Assembly (NCBI GenBank): GCA_024763055.1
Contig: JANTGH010000005.1
Coordinates: 1 to 54,332, forward strand
Length of the DNA stretch: 54,332 bases
Reading direction: 5' to 3'
DNA from: Desulfobulbaceae bacterium
Lineage (GTDB): Bacteria > Desulfobacterota > Desulfobulbia > Desulfobulbales > Desulfobulbaceae
In this document: positions 45,888 to 54,332 of the stretch, in pieces
Position numbering within the stretch: position 1 is the stretch's first letter
Layout: each line of letters opens with the position of its first letter
The notes under the pieces: generated by a model
What the model was told of the DNA's origin: nothing
Seen by the model: only the letters and a program-made list of their open reading frames with translations
Database searches by the model: none
Made by a program: the position numbers and the translations under genes

Positions 45888-48539
45888 TTACTCCATCAGG
45901 CGTTTTTTTACCTCACAGAGGATGTGCAGCGCTTCAAGCGGTGTGGTGTTATCGGGGTCGACTGCGGCCAGCAGGTTTTTAAGAGTGTCTTCCCCGGATT
46001 GGAAGAGAGAGAGTTGGCATGGTTGATGTTGCGCGCCTTCATTCGGCTCAGACATTCCCCGGCGGGTAAATTCGCCCTTTTCAATATTGCGTAGAATTTT
46101 ATGCGCTCGTTGGACTACATGCTCCGGAACACCGGCAAGAGCAGCTACCTGGATGCCGTAACTGCGATTTGTCGCCCCTTTGACAAGTTTATGCAGAAAA
46201 ATAATGGAATCCTGCCATTCCCTGACCGCAATGGAATAGTTTTCAATGCGTTTGTGGGTTGCGGCCAGTTCAGTCAACTCGTGGTAATGGGTGGCAAAGA
46301 GCGTTTTGATTCCGCGATTGTTTTTTTCGGCAAGCTCTTCCGCCACGGCCCAGGCAATGGAGAGACCGTCATAGGTGGAAGTGCCCCGTCCGATTTCATC
46401 TAAGATGACCAGGCTGTTTTCGGTTGCGTTATTGAGGATGTTGGCGGTCTCGTTCATTTCCACCATGAAGGTCGATTGCCCGCGTCGCAGATCATCCATG
46501 GCTCCGACCCGGGTAAAAATACGGTCGACAAGGCAGATGTCCGCTCTGTCCGCCGGGACGAAGCTGCCGATATGCGCCATGAGAACGATGAGGGCGGTCT
46601 GGCGAAGCACGGTGGATTTTCCGGCCATGTTCGGGCCGGTAATAATAAGCAACTCTTCCCTTTCCTGATCAAGGTGGACATCATTGGGAACAAATGTACC
46701 GGCCGGCAGTGAACGCTCAATCACAGGATGTCTTCCCTCTTCAATGGTGATCTGCTGGTCGTCATTGATTGTCGGGCGGGTGTAGTGATATTTTTTTGCC
46801 GCCTGAGCCAGAGCGATAAGAAAATCAATATGGGCTATTTTTGCGGCGGTCTGCAGAAGCCGCTCGGATTGAGAGCCGATTTTATTGCGGATCTCTATAA
46901 ATAATCCATATTCCAGCTCAAGACGTTTTTCCTGGGCGGAAGAGATCTTGTTTTCCAGCTCCTTAAGTTCCGGCGTTATAAAACGTTCGGCATTGACCAG
47001 GGTCTGTTTGCGGATATAGTCATCGGGAAGTGTGGCGGCCCGGGCGCGGCTGACCTCAAAAAAATAGCCGAACACTTTGTTGTAGCCGACTTTTAGTTTA
47101 GGATTGTTGCTGCGCTCCCGTTCCTTGGCCTCAAGATTTAATATCAGCTGTTTGCCGTCACGAAGCAGGGTGATCAGTTCATCAAGTTCGGCATGAAAGC
47201 CCTCTTTAATCAGATTGCCCTCACGCAGGGAAATCGGTGCGTCATCACGGATGGCCCGGCCAATCAGGTCGCATAGGTCGGTAAGCGGATCAAGCGCGTG
47301 GCCAAGGGATTGTAAAAGGCCTGGCGGTGAGTTCGGAAGAAGCTCTTTTAATTCCGGCAACCGGGTCAGGGAAATTCCCAGACTCTTCATGTCGCGGGCG
47401 TTGCCCTGGCCAAGAACCAGGCGACTGCAAAGCCGCTCAATATCATAAATTTCCGTCAGGATCAGGCGTATATTTTCCAGCAGGGATGTATCGGCGAGCA
47501 GGTTTTCAACGCCGGCTAACCGTTGGGTGATCGTGTCCTTGTCCTGCAGGGGAAAAAGTATCTGTTGCCTGAGAAATCGCGCGCCCATGGGGGTGCTGGT
47601 CAGGTCAAGAACCCAGAGCAGAGAACCCTCGCGCCTGCCGCCGATGATTGTTTCAGTGAGTTCAAGGTTTCGGCGGGAAGACTCGTCAATAACGAGGTAT
47701 CCGCTTTGCGCAAGCGGGCTGATTTTTTTGATATAGGAGAGATCCGTTTTCTGGGTTTCCTGAATATAGGCAAGCAGGGCGCCACCGGCCCTGATTCCGG
47801 TATGCAGATGGTCACAGCCAAAGCCTGCCAGCCCGGTGGTGCCAAAATGTTCGGTCAGGGTGGTGACAGCTGTTTCCCTGTCGAAGTGCATAACCCCTCT
47901 TATGGTGAGACAGAGGCTGTCGAGGAGAGTTTTAAGGCTTTCGGTTAATGGGGACAGGAGTTTCTGGTCGTTTTCAGCCACAAGAATTTCAGCGGGCCGC
48001 ATACGGGTGAGATCATCAAGAGCTCCCTCAAAATTCTCTATCCTGCCGGTGCACTGATTGATGAGAAAATCGCCGGTGGAGACATCAAGAAAGGCAAGGC
48101 CAATGGTCAGCTGTTTTTTCGAACGCCTGTCAACGCAGAGGGCGGCCACGTAGGTATTGCTTTTCTCATCTAATATCTGATCATCCGTAGTTACGCCGGG
48201 GGTCACCACCCGGACAACCTCTCTGCGGACAATTCCTTTGGCCTCTTTGGGGTCTTCCACCTGTTCACAAATGGCCACCCGGTAGCCGGCCTTGATCATC
48301 TTGCCGAGATAGCCGGACACGGCATGGAACGGTACCCCGCACATGGGGATTCTGTTGTCGGCATCCTTGGCCGAGCGTGAGGTGAGTGTGATGCCAAGCA
48401 CCTTCGAGGCGGTGACGGCATCATCGAGGAACATCTCGTAAAAATCACCCATCCGGTAAAAGAGGATCGCATCTCTGTGCTGCTCCTTGATCTCCATGTA
48501 CTGGCGGAGCATGGGGGTCATTTTTACCGGTTTACTCAT
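45888..48539 (-). CDS. mutS: DNA mismatch repair protein MutS
   Basis: 883 residues, full length. The mismatch-reading Phe-x-Glu motif lies in RMGDFYEMFLDDA near the N-terminus, and the C-terminal ABC ATPase has Walker A GPNMAGKST (about 632-640), the signature-containing RRGQSTFMVEMNE, and Walker B SLVILDEIGRGTSTYDG. It binds mismatches and recruits MutL. Its start lies inside the HIT gene end (8-bp overlap), so it is the last gene of a phosphoesterase-HIT-mutS unit. The 150 bp to the amidase gene show nothing clear. Confidence 0.98.
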   Translation of the reverse strand: MSKPVKMTPMLRQYMEIKEQHRDAILFYRMGDFYEMFLDDAVTASKVLGITLTSRSAKDADNRIPMCGVPFHAVSGYLGKMIKAGYRVAICEQVEDPKEAKGIVRREVVRVVTPGVTTDDQILDEKSNTYVAALCVDRRSKKQLTIGLAFLDVSTGDFLINQCTGRIENFEGALDDLTRMRPAEILVAENDQKLLSPLTESLKTLLDSLCLTIRGVMHFDRETAVTTLTEHFGTTGLAGFGCDHLHTGIRAGGALLAYIQETQKTDLSYIKKISPLAQSGYLVIDESSRRNLELTETIIGGRREGSLLWVLDLTSTPMGARFLRQQILFPLQDKDTITQRLAGVENLLADTSLLENIRLILTEIYDIERLCSRLVLGQGNARDMKSLGISLTRLPELKELLPNSPPGLLQSLGHALDPLTDLCDLIGRAIRDDAPISLREGNLIKEGFHAELDELITLLRDGKQLILNLEAKERERSNNPKLKVGYNKVFGYFFEVSRARAATLPDDYIRKQTLVNAERFITPELKELENKISSAQEKRLELEYGLFIEIRNKIGSQSERLLQTAAKIAHIDFLIALAQAAKKYHYTRPTINDDQQITIEEGRHPVIERSLPAGTFVPNDVHLDQEREELLIITGPNMAGKSTVLRQTALIVLMAHIGSFVPADRADICLVDRIFTRVGAMDDLRRGQSTFMVEMNETANILNNATENSLVILDEIGRGTSTYDGLSIAWAVAEELAEKNNRGIKTLFATHYHELTELAATHKRIENYSIAVREWQDSIIFLHKLVKGATNRSYGIQVAALAGVPEHVVQRAHKILRNIEKGEFTRRGMSEPNEGAQHQPCQLSLFQSGEDTLKNLLAAVDPDNTTPLEALHILCEVKKRLME

Positions 48540-49044
48540 GGGACGCTCTCTTTTTCAGGAGCCTGCGAAAATCCGGGGCCAGCAGGTCAAAGGTTTGTTC
48601 GATATGTTGAGGAATGGTGCGTATTTCCGCGCAGACCGTCATGAAGTTATGATCATCCTGCCAGCGGGGCACAATATGAAAGTGAAGGTGGTCGGCGATG
48701 CCGGCTCCGGCAATACTGCCCAGATTAAGACCGATATTGAAGCCGTCGGGATGAAGCCGACTGCGCAAAATTGTTGCGCAGTCGGCAAGCATGGCCATGA
48801 GGGCGCTGTGTTCATGCCCCTCAAGCTCCGTAATGTCGGCGAGGTGGCGTCTTGGGGCTAACAACAGATGGCCGTTGGCATAAGGAAAGCGGTTGAGCAG
48901 GACCAAAAGCCATGAATCACGGTAGAGGAGCAGGTGTTTTTTTTCCTGGGGCCTCATTCCGGGTGGTTCAAACAGACAGCCTTCGGGTTTCCCGGCCTCG
49001 CCCAGAACATGTTCCATTCGCCATGGAGTCCAGAGTGTATTCAT
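48532..49044 (-). CDS. HIT-family nucleotide hydrolase/phosphorylase
   Basis: 170 residues from ATG 49044, which overlaps the phosphoesterase stop (ATGA); the long upstream frame is the shadow of that gene. N-terminal LWTPWRMEHVLG is typical of Ap4A-phosphorylase-like HIT proteins, and the triad motif is HLHFHIVPRW (His119, His121, His123; the middle one is the nucleophile). It acts on dinucleoside polyphosphates or nucleotide conjugates in the cytoplasm; the substrate is not determined. It overlaps mutS by 8 bp, so all three genes are translationally linked. Confidence 0.92.
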   Translation of the reverse strand: MNTLWTPWRMEHVLGEAGKPEGCLFEPPGMRPQEKKHLLLYRDSWLLVLLNRFPYANGHLLLAPRRHLADITELEGHEHSALMAMLADCATILRSRLHPDGFNIGLNLGSIAGAGIADHLHFHIVPRWQDDHNFMTVCAEIRTIPQHIEQTFDLLAPDFRRLLKKRASHE

Positions 49045-49538
49045 GGCAGTTGTGGAACCTGAAAGATTTTCCCTGTAAGTGTTGTTCCTGCCTCTATGAC
49101 TGCATAGGTGCCGGCTGCTCCCCACCGGCCGGCGGCCTGGAAACTGCCGGGGTTTATAATCAGTACCTGACCCTTCTGGCGGCAGACGGGCCGGTGCGTA
49201 TGTCCATAAATCATGCAGTCGACACCGGGAAAGAGATCCCACAGGCCTGCTTCGATATCGTAGCCAAGTCCGGCGCCATGGGTCAGGCCGATGGTAAATT
49301 TTCCCAGGTTGAACGTTGTTTCCCGGGGCAGCGTTTGCCGGGCTGCACCTCGACACATGTTGCCGCAGACGGCATGGACGGTTTTGTCGGCAAAGGCATC
49401 AAGGATGCTGATATCGATCAGGTCTCCGGCGTGAATGATTACTTCGCATTCGGAAAAACAATGGTCGACCAGCCGTCGAAACAGGTGATCGGGAGTTGTT
49501 ATATGGGTATCGGAAAGAACGCCTGCTTTAATGGTCAT
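49041..49538 (-). CDS. YfcE/MJ0936-family metallophosphoesterase
   Basis: 165 residues from ATG 49538 (the frame is open to 49634 but that stretch lacks family sequence). Metal-binding motifs in order: VLSDTH (Asp10, His12), IIHAGDLID, VCGNMC, and GHTHRPV. These calcineurin-like enzymes hydrolyse phosphodiesters with two metal ions, and the true substrate is unknown. It is the first gene of the HIT-mutS unit. No strong ribosome binding site is seen. Confidence 0.9.
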   Translation of the reverse strand: MTIKAGVLSDTHITTPDHLFRRLVDHCFSECEVIIHAGDLIDISILDAFADKTVHAVCGNMCRGAARQTLPRETTFNLGKFTIGLTHGAGLGYDIEAGLWDLFPGVDCMIYGHTHRPVCRQKGQVLIINPGSFQAAGRWGAAGTYAVIEAGTTLTGKIFQVPQLP

Positions 49539-49648
49539 GATTTTAAGGCAAATATTTGATTCTTTGGCCGGTATTCTAAAAGAGTTGGCCCTGGAAAACA
49601 AGTAAAGAGCGGGCCAGGGGTAAATTTCCGGCAAAGTCGAGGAAGCTG

Positions 49649-49677
49649 TTGCAAAAAGTAAAGAGATTGCGTAAAAT
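49649..49677 (+). promoter_or_regulatory. Sigma-70-type promoter of efp
   Basis: TTGCAA (49649-49654), a 17-bp spacer, then TAAAAT (49672-49677). Start of transcription would be near 49685, about 140 nt before efp. The gap 49539-49825 otherwise shows no gene. Confidence 0.6.
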
Positions 49678-49825
49678 TTTATCTTTTTTAGGGGTACTTT
49701 TATAACTTACTACGAATTTCTCAAATGTTCAGTTGATATCCCGCAGTTTGCTGCCGGGTGGTTTATTCGAGAAAATTCAATGGAAAAATATCCGATCTCC
49801 ACTCAGCTCGCATTAAGGTGAATTT

Positions 49826-50389
49826 ATGTATTCGGCATCCGATCTTCGTAAGGGACTTAAGGTTCAAATCGACAATGAACCATACATTATTATTGAATTC
49901 GACTTTTCCAAACCCGGCAAGGGACAGGCCCTGTATCGAACGAAGATGCGAAATATGATCACGGGAAACCAGCTTACCCAGACCTATCGCTCCAATGATA
50001 AGTTTGAAAAGCCCGATCTTGAGGAGCGCACCATGCAGTTTCTCTACTCACAGGGAGATGAGTTTCATTTCATGGATACCTCTTCCTACGATCAGATTTT
50101 TATCAGCCGTGAGCAGCTGGGCAACAATATAAATTTTCTTGTCGACAATATGGAAGTGCAGATATTGTTTTTCGGAGAGAAAGCCATTGACCTCAGCCTG
50201 CCGATTTTTGTCAACCTGACGGTCACGCGGGCTGATCCATGGGTGAAAGGTGATACATCCGGCACGGATACCAAACCTATAACCGTTGAGACCGGCTATC
50301 AGCTGCAGGTGCCTCCTTTTGTTGAGGAAGGCGATAAAATTCAGATAGACACCCGAACAGGTCAGTATATGACCAGGGTCAAGGAGTAG
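49826..50389 (+). CDS. efp: Translation elongation factor P
   Basis: 187 residues, three beta-barrel domains. It binds between the P and E sites and relieves stalling at polyproline stretches. The modified loop is FSKPGKGQALYRTK with Lys32 at the tip, matching Lys34 of the E. coli protein, which is beta-lysylated. The gene for the ligase EpmA follows after 54 bp, so this EF-P is very likely of the beta-lysine type and not the rhamnosylated Arg type. Start ATG 49826 lies after AAGGTG. Confidence 0.97.
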   Translation: MYSASDLRKGLKVQIDNEPYIIIEFDFSKPGKGQALYRTKMRNMITGNQLTQTYRSNDKFEKPDLEERTMQFLYSQGDEFHFMDTSSYDQIFISREQLGNNINFLVDNMEVQILFFGEKAIDLSLPIFVNLTVTRADPWVKGDTSGTDTKPITVETGYQLQVPPFVEEGDKIQIDTRTGQYMTRVKE

Positions 50390-50443
50390 GGAAAATACAG
50401 GGTATTTGCTTTTCATTCCTCATTGTTGAAATCGGATTGTTGC

Positions 50444-51361
50444 ATGCTCTCTTTTTCCTGGCTCAAAAGGCGTAGTGATTTCATTCAGGCGATTCGTTTA
50501 TTTTTCCTTAAAAACAGATACATAGAGGTTGACACCCCCGTCCGTCTGCCTGTGTTGTTGCCCGAGGCAGAAATTTATCCCTTTCACAGTGAAGACTGGT
50601 GGCTGCAGACATCACCGGAGCTGTGCATGAAGCGACTGCTTGCCCGGGGAGCGCCACAGCTTTTTCAGCTATGCCATTGTTTTCGAAAGGGTGAGATCGG
50701 CCGTCTCCATGAGCCGGAATTTACCCTGTTGGAATGGTATCATGCCGGTTGGGATTTCCAGGATTTAATGCTGGAATGTGAACGGTTCCTGCAAGAACTG
50801 GCGGTTGCCTGCTCGGATTTTCCAGCTGTTCATGACCAGGAGACTCTTGATTGGAACAACCATCGAATTTCTCTGTCCTCCCCCTGGATTCGCGTGGGCG
50901 TGGAAGAGGCGTTTCGGAAATATGCGGGCATGAGCGCAATCAAGGCCGTCGAGAATGACTGTTTTGAAGAAATCCTGGTGGACAAGGTTGAACCGCATCT
51001 TGGTTGGGATAAACCGGTATTTCTCTATGATTATCCGGTTGAATTAGGCTCGCTGGCAAGACGTAAAGCAGGCGCTTTGCATCTTACCGAGCGTTTTGAA
51101 TTGTATCTTTTCGGTATAGAGCTGGCCAACGGTTTTTCCGAGCTGATTGATGCCGGGGAGCAACGGGCGCGATTTGTTAAAGAGTTTGCGAAGATGCGGC
51201 GCAATGACCGGCCGGGAGAAATGCCGGAAAAGTTTTTACAGGATCTTGAGAAGATGGAAGAGACGGCAGGTATTGCCCTGGGGGTTGACCGCCTGTTGAT
51301 GCTTTTTCTCAAAGCGCACCGTTTGTCGGATGTGTTGCCTTTTTCCTGGAATGAACTTTAG
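50444..51361 (+). CDS. epmA: EF-P beta-lysylation ligase EpmA (PoxA/YjeA/GenX)
   Basis: 305 residues from ATG 50444; TTG codons at 50423 and 50426 are weaker options. It resembles the catalytic core of class II lysyl-tRNA synthetase without the anticodon-binding domain, which is the mark of EpmA. Motif 2 FRKGEIGRLHEPEFTLLEWY and motif 3 GIALGVDRLLML are intact, and the ligand region ELANGFSEL is present. It attaches (R)-beta-lysine to EF-P Lys32. The aminomutase EpmB that makes beta-lysine is not in the window and must be elsewhere if the pathway is complete. Confidence 0.94.
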   Translation: MLSFSWLKRRSDFIQAIRLFFLKNRYIEVDTPVRLPVLLPEAEIYPFHSEDWWLQTSPELCMKRLLARGAPQLFQLCHCFRKGEIGRLHEPEFTLLEWYHAGWDFQDLMLECERFLQELAVACSDFPAVHDQETLDWNNHRISLSSPWIRVGVEEAFRKYAGMSAIKAVENDCFEEILVDKVEPHLGWDKPVFLYDYPVELGSLARRKAGALHLTERFELYLFGIELANGFSELIDAGEQRARFVKEFAKMRRNDRPGEMPEKFLQDLEKMEETAGIALGVDRLLMLFLKAHRLSDVLPFSWNEL

Positions 51362-51374
51362 AAAATATTTATCT

Positions 51375-51422
51375 GAAAATCCCTTGAGGCAGGGCCTGCC
51401 CATGCCGGAGCAAGGGATTTTC
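51375..51422. terminator. Hairpin between epmA and the convergent phosphatase gene
   Basis: GAAAATCCCTTG (51375-51386) pairs perfectly with CAAGGGATTTTC (51411-51422), and GGCAG / CTGCC forms a smaller inner hairpin. The stem carries its own T run at the end in both directions, so it can serve as a bidirectional terminator for the two converging genes. Confidence 0.7.
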
Positions 51423-51508
51423 ATTGTTCGTTGTGGCTGTGACCTGAATATTATGGTCCAGCCATGCTGGTTTATTTGTATTTTATCTTTTGATGTTATA
51501 TTCTGTTG

Positions 51509-52177
51509 CTACAGGTAACCGGGAAAGGGATGTTTTTGCTCGCCGTCAACCTGGATAAATTCCATGTCCGGCAGCAGAAGGGCTGTGAGCTTGCCACCGT
51601 AGACGGCACCGGTGTCAATGCCGATTTTATTGTCCTCAATCAGTGGTTCCCGAAAAACCGTATGCCCGAAAATAACCGGTTTGCCGAAGTCATGGGATGA
51701 ACGGATAAAACGGTCCCGAACCCACAGGCACCAGTCTGGAGTTTGTTGGCTTAGATGTCTTCCCGGCTGCAGACCTGCATGGACGTAGATGCCCTGCTGA
51801 TCTTCATAATAGAGGGCCAGAGACTCTATAAAGGCAATATGGGCAGAGGGAAGCAGGTCAAGGAGATTGCCGTCGGCTTGGGGAGAGATATTATAACTGT
51901 TTAGTGTTTGAAGGCCACCGACCCGAAGAAATATTGAACGGTCTGTACCGATGAGATAATTGTAGAACATCAATTCATGGTTGCCTTTCAGGAAAATTGG
52001 ACGGGGATGGGTTTTCTGCAGCTGGATCAGTGTTTCGATTACCTGTTTGGAATCCGGCCCCCGGTCAACATAGTCACCAAGAAAGATCAGGGTATCTGCC
52101 TGATCAATGACCTTGTCCAGCAGGGCAGTCAGTGAGGCACGACAGCCATGAATATCACCAATAACACATGTCTTCAA
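51509..52177 (-). CDS. PPP-family metallophosphatase (Ser/Thr phosphatase or Ap4A hydrolase type)
   Basis: 222 residues with the three metal motifs: VIGDIHGC (Asp8, His10), LGDYVDRGPDS (Asp35, Asp38, Arg39), and LKGNHELM, plus a later GHTVF. Small bacterial members act as protein phosphatases (PrpA/PrpB-like) or ApaH-like hydrolases; the sequence does not decide. It lies between epmA (convergent) and the exopolysaccharide locus (divergent, 71 bp). A role in controlling tyrosine or serine phosphorylation of EPS proteins is possible but unsupported. Confidence 0.9.
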   Translation of the reverse strand: MKTCVIGDIHGCRASLTALLDKVIDQADTLIFLGDYVDRGPDSKQVIETLIQLQKTHPRPIFLKGNHELMFYNYLIGTDRSIFLRVGGLQTLNSYNISPQADGNLLDLLPSAHIAFIESLALYYEDQQGIYVHAGLQPGRHLSQQTPDWCLWVRDRFIRSSHDFGKPVIFGHTVFREPLIEDNKIGIDTGAVYGGKLTALLLPDMEFIQVDGEQKHPFPGYL

Positions 52178-52248
52178 TGATCATCCCGGTGTTTGAGAAT
52201 TTGGAATAATGGTAAGCAATATTTTTTTTTACATAGCATAAATAAATC

Positions 52249-53823
52249 ATGGAAAATCAGCAGCGTCAACAGGTAAAGAAATATCTCGATCTTCTTGTGC
52301 AGCGATGGAGGTTGATTGCCGCCTGTGTGCTGATATCCCTGACAATTGGTTTGGGAATGTACCTCCGGATGCCCAAGTTATATAAATGCACGGCCTTACT
52401 CAGTTATGAAAAGCAGCAGATCAATCCCGGACGCATGGCTCCTGAACGCGAAGGGCAGCGTTTGCGGGAGACCGTCAGTACCCTGAGTGAACTGGTTATG
52501 AGCAGAAATAATCTTGAACAGCTCATTAAGCAGCTTGATCTTTATCCCGAGAGTCGGCAGAAGTTGCCCATTGAAGATGTCATCGAAATGATGCGGAAAA
52601 ATATTAAAATTACGCCCTCTTCCCGTGGTGATACTTTTACGGTTGCCTTTCAGGGTACACAGCAGGACCAGGTATTAAAGGCGACCAATGCCCTGGCTTC
52701 AAAATTTATTGAAGAAAATTTAAAGTATCGTGAAGAGCGGGCCACCGAGACTTCCAAGTACACCGAGGACGAGTTGAATATGGCCAAGGTTGTCCTTGAT
52801 AAAAAAGAACAGGCCATGCGTGACTATAAACTCAAACATTACAATGAGATGGCTGACCAACGAGAGGGGAATCTGGCCCGGCTCACTTCGTTGCATACGC
52901 AGTACCAGGGTATCCAGGACTCCATTCTGGATCTGGAGCGGACCCGGGTGATGGCCCGGGAGCAGATATCTCTGCGCAAGCGGCTGGGCAGCGCCCTGGC
53001 TGGAGGCAATCAGGAAGGAACAGGCCGTACTCCCCCGGATCGTCCCATGGGCAAGTATGAACGGTTGCAGCAGTTAAAGCTGTATCTTGAGAGTTTGCTC
53101 AGGAAGTATACGGAAAAACATCCGGAAGTGCGTCGTACAAGACAGTTGATTGCAAAACTTGAAGCGGATCTGCAGTCGGAGCCTGCTCCTGATAAATCAG
53201 GTGTCGAAAAAGTACGCCATACACCTCAGGACCCGGAAATTCAGCAATTGCAGCTTCAGGTCAAGGAAATTGATCTGAATATTAAAAAGCTCAAAAAAGA
53301 CCAGAAAAAAGTAAAAGCCGCAATCAGTCGTTATGAACAATGGATTGAGGCTGCTCCGGTTCGTGAGGCGGAGTGGAACGCGCTTACCCGGGATTATAAT
53401 GAACTGCGTCGTCACTATGATTACCTGGTGTCGCAAAATCTCCAGGCCGCCTCAGTTGAACATCTTGAACACAAACAAAAGGGCAGCAAGTTCAAAATTA
53501 TCGATCCTGCTCGTTTTCCGGACAAGCCCTTTAAGCCGGATTTTAAAAAGATGTTGCTTCTGGCCCTGGGAGCAGGTGGAGGGCTTGCGGTAGGGATTAC
53601 TCTTGTGCTTGATTTTCTGGATACCTCTTTTACAAATGTCGGCGAGATTGAATCGTTGCTTGACGTGAGTGTTATCAGTGCCATCCCCTATATTGAAACC
53701 GAGCAGGAGAGACAAAAGAAACGTTTTCGCGCTCTTCTCTCCGGGTTTCTTTTTTTTATGTACACTACAGTTCTTTTTGCTGTCATGATTTATCTGTATA
53801 TACAGGGACGTATTATTTTGTAG
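52249..53823 (+). CDS. Wzz/GNVR-type polysaccharide chain-length determinant
   Basis: 524 residues. N-terminal Wzz domain with membrane helix WRLIAACVLISLTIGLGMYL (about 18-37), long periplasmic coiled coils (for example KVVLDKKEQAMRDYKLKHYN and the 330-390 region), the GNVR-like C-terminal segment EWNALTRDYNELRRHYDYL, then the exit helix LLLALGAGGGLAVGITLVL and a last helix near 500-520. No C-terminal Walker motifs, so a separate kinase is expected. Followed 64 bp later by an XrtA/ExeA-type ATPase, the gene order of PEP-CTERM/exosortase EPS loci, so it likely sets chain length there. Confidence 0.87.
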   Translation: MENQQRQQVKKYLDLLVQRWRLIAACVLISLTIGLGMYLRMPKLYKCTALLSYEKQQINPGRMAPEREGQRLRETVSTLSELVMSRNNLEQLIKQLDLYPESRQKLPIEDVIEMMRKNIKITPSSRGDTFTVAFQGTQQDQVLKATNALASKFIEENLKYREERATETSKYTEDELNMAKVVLDKKEQAMRDYKLKHYNEMADQREGNLARLTSLHTQYQGIQDSILDLERTRVMAREQISLRKRLGSALAGGNQEGTGRTPPDRPMGKYERLQQLKLYLESLLRKYTEKHPEVRRTRQLIAKLEADLQSEPAPDKSGVEKVRHTPQDPEIQQLQLQVKEIDLNIKKLKKDQKKVKAAISRYEQWIEAAPVREAEWNALTRDYNELRRHYDYLVSQNLQAASVEHLEHKQKGSKFKIIDPARFPDKPFKPDFKKMLLLALGAGGGLAVGITLVLDFLDTSFTNVGEIESLLDVSVISAIPYIETEQERQKKRFRALLSGFLFFMYTTVLFAVMIYLYIQGRIIL

Positions 53824-53887
53824 TCTGTGGGGGTTGGAGTGACGGAGTTTTAGTAAGTTAAAATTTATAACAAAGAGTATATGCTGA

Positions 53888-54332
53888 ATGTATAAGAGAT
53901 TCTACGGCTTTACCCGGGCACCCTTTGATCTGAGTCCGGATCCTGAGCATGTTTTTATGAGTTGGACCCATAAGGAGGGGCTGTCCGTCCTTGAATATGG
54001 GGTGGTTGCCAGGAAGGGCTTTCTGGTGCTGACCGGTGCGGTGGGGACGGGAAAAACAACTCTTTTGCAGGCCCTTGTCCACTCGCTTGAGGGCAATGTT
54101 CATTTTTGTCTTGTCAACAACCCCAAACTTTCCCGGGAAGAATTTTTTTCTTTTTTAGCCCATGAGTATGATCTCGTCTGGGATGGCAACAAAGCATTGT
54201 TTTTGATTGGATTCTCCAAGTTTTTGAGTGAATGCGCTGCCAACAATGAGCGGGTCCTGCTGATTATCGATGAGGCTCATGTTATTCCGGTTGCCCAGAT
54301 GGAAGAGATCAGGCTGCTCTCCAATCAGGACC
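53888..54332 (+). CDS. ExeA/XrtA-associated AAA ATPase, cut by the window end
   Basis: Open from ATG 53888 to the end (148 complete codons, no stop). N-terminal YGFTRAPFDLSPDPEHVFMS is the opening typical of ExeA-like and exosortase-associated ATPases. Walker A is GAVGTGKTTLL (near residues 49-59) and Walker B is LLIIDEAHVIP. The family supports export or assembly at the inner membrane, and such genes lie directly after chain-length genes in XrtA EPS loci. The C-terminal half is outside the window. Confidence 0.88.
   Translation, partial: MYKRFYGFTRAPFDLSPDPEHVFMSWTHKEGLSVLEYGVVARKGFLVLTGAVGTGKTTLLQALVHSLEGNVHFCLVNNPKLSREEFFSFLAHEYDLVWDGNKALFLIGFSKFLSECAANNERVLLIIDEAHVIPVAQMEEIRLLSNQD

Overview
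The window (54,332 bp, about 50% GC by eye, densely coding on both strands, no rRNA or tRNA seen) looks like chromosome or a large contig from an anaerobic Desulfobacterota bacterium, most likely of the Desulfobulbales. This is inferred from gene content: an F1 ATP synthase operon with paired b'/b subunits and no F0 a/c genes, a DUF294-exonuclease-DUF4212-SSS symporter cluster beside acetyl-CoA synthetase, a solo NADPH-glutamate-synthase-like flavoprotein, the start of an exosortase-type exopolysaccharide locus, and an ole hydrocarbon cluster. No marker here fixes the genus.

Left part (0-13.2 kb): envelope transport. A tripartite RND efflux system (membrane pump fragment, lipoprotein adaptor, divergent TolC-like channel) meets the left edge, where the pump gene is broken by a block of small palindromes. 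Next come a 1,093-residue MalT/SARP-type regulator, a small DUF2892 membrane protein, and an ArsR regulator - MMPL/RND exporter - LolA-like carrier - outer-membrane barrel set that reads as a trans-envelope lipid or hydrophobic-compound system. Middle-left (13.2-20.8 kb): acetate metabolism, with acs, a cNMP/CBS/DUF294 regulatory protein, a DnaQ-type exonuclease, and a two-gene sodium:solute symporter. The symporter has a near-consensus promoter and a structured leader of about 190 nt.

Centre (21.6-35.6 kb): alaS is translationally coupled to a long same-strand run that I regard as the main find. In order it encodes a FabF-like ketosynthase, an acyl carrier protein, two CrtI/phytoene-desaturase-like flavoproteins, FabG-, FabZ- and FabI-like enzymes, a DUF1232 membrane protein, and then a complete OleA-OleB-OleC-OleD set. 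The first part could build and modify a special ACP-bound acyl chain. The Ole part could condense two chains head-to-head and convert the product through a beta-lactone to a long internal olefin. Together they suggest a dedicated pathway for an unusual, probably polyunsaturated or otherwise modified, hydrocarbon in an anaerobe.

Right part (35.8-54.3 kb): atpF'-atpF-atpH-atpA-atpG-atpD-atpC closed by a strong terminator; a glutamate-synthase-like/NfnB-like flavoprotein; a MITE-like element of about 180 bp; an AMIN-domain cell-wall amidase; a tightly overlapping phosphoesterase-HIT-mutS operon; efp with its lysylation enzyme epmA; a PPP-family phosphatase; and the start of an exopolysaccharide locus (Wzz-like chain-length protein, then an ExeA/XrtA-type ATPase cut by the window end). 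Start codons were often moved inward from the longest open frame where a ribosome binding site, signal peptide or overlap with the neighbour supported it.
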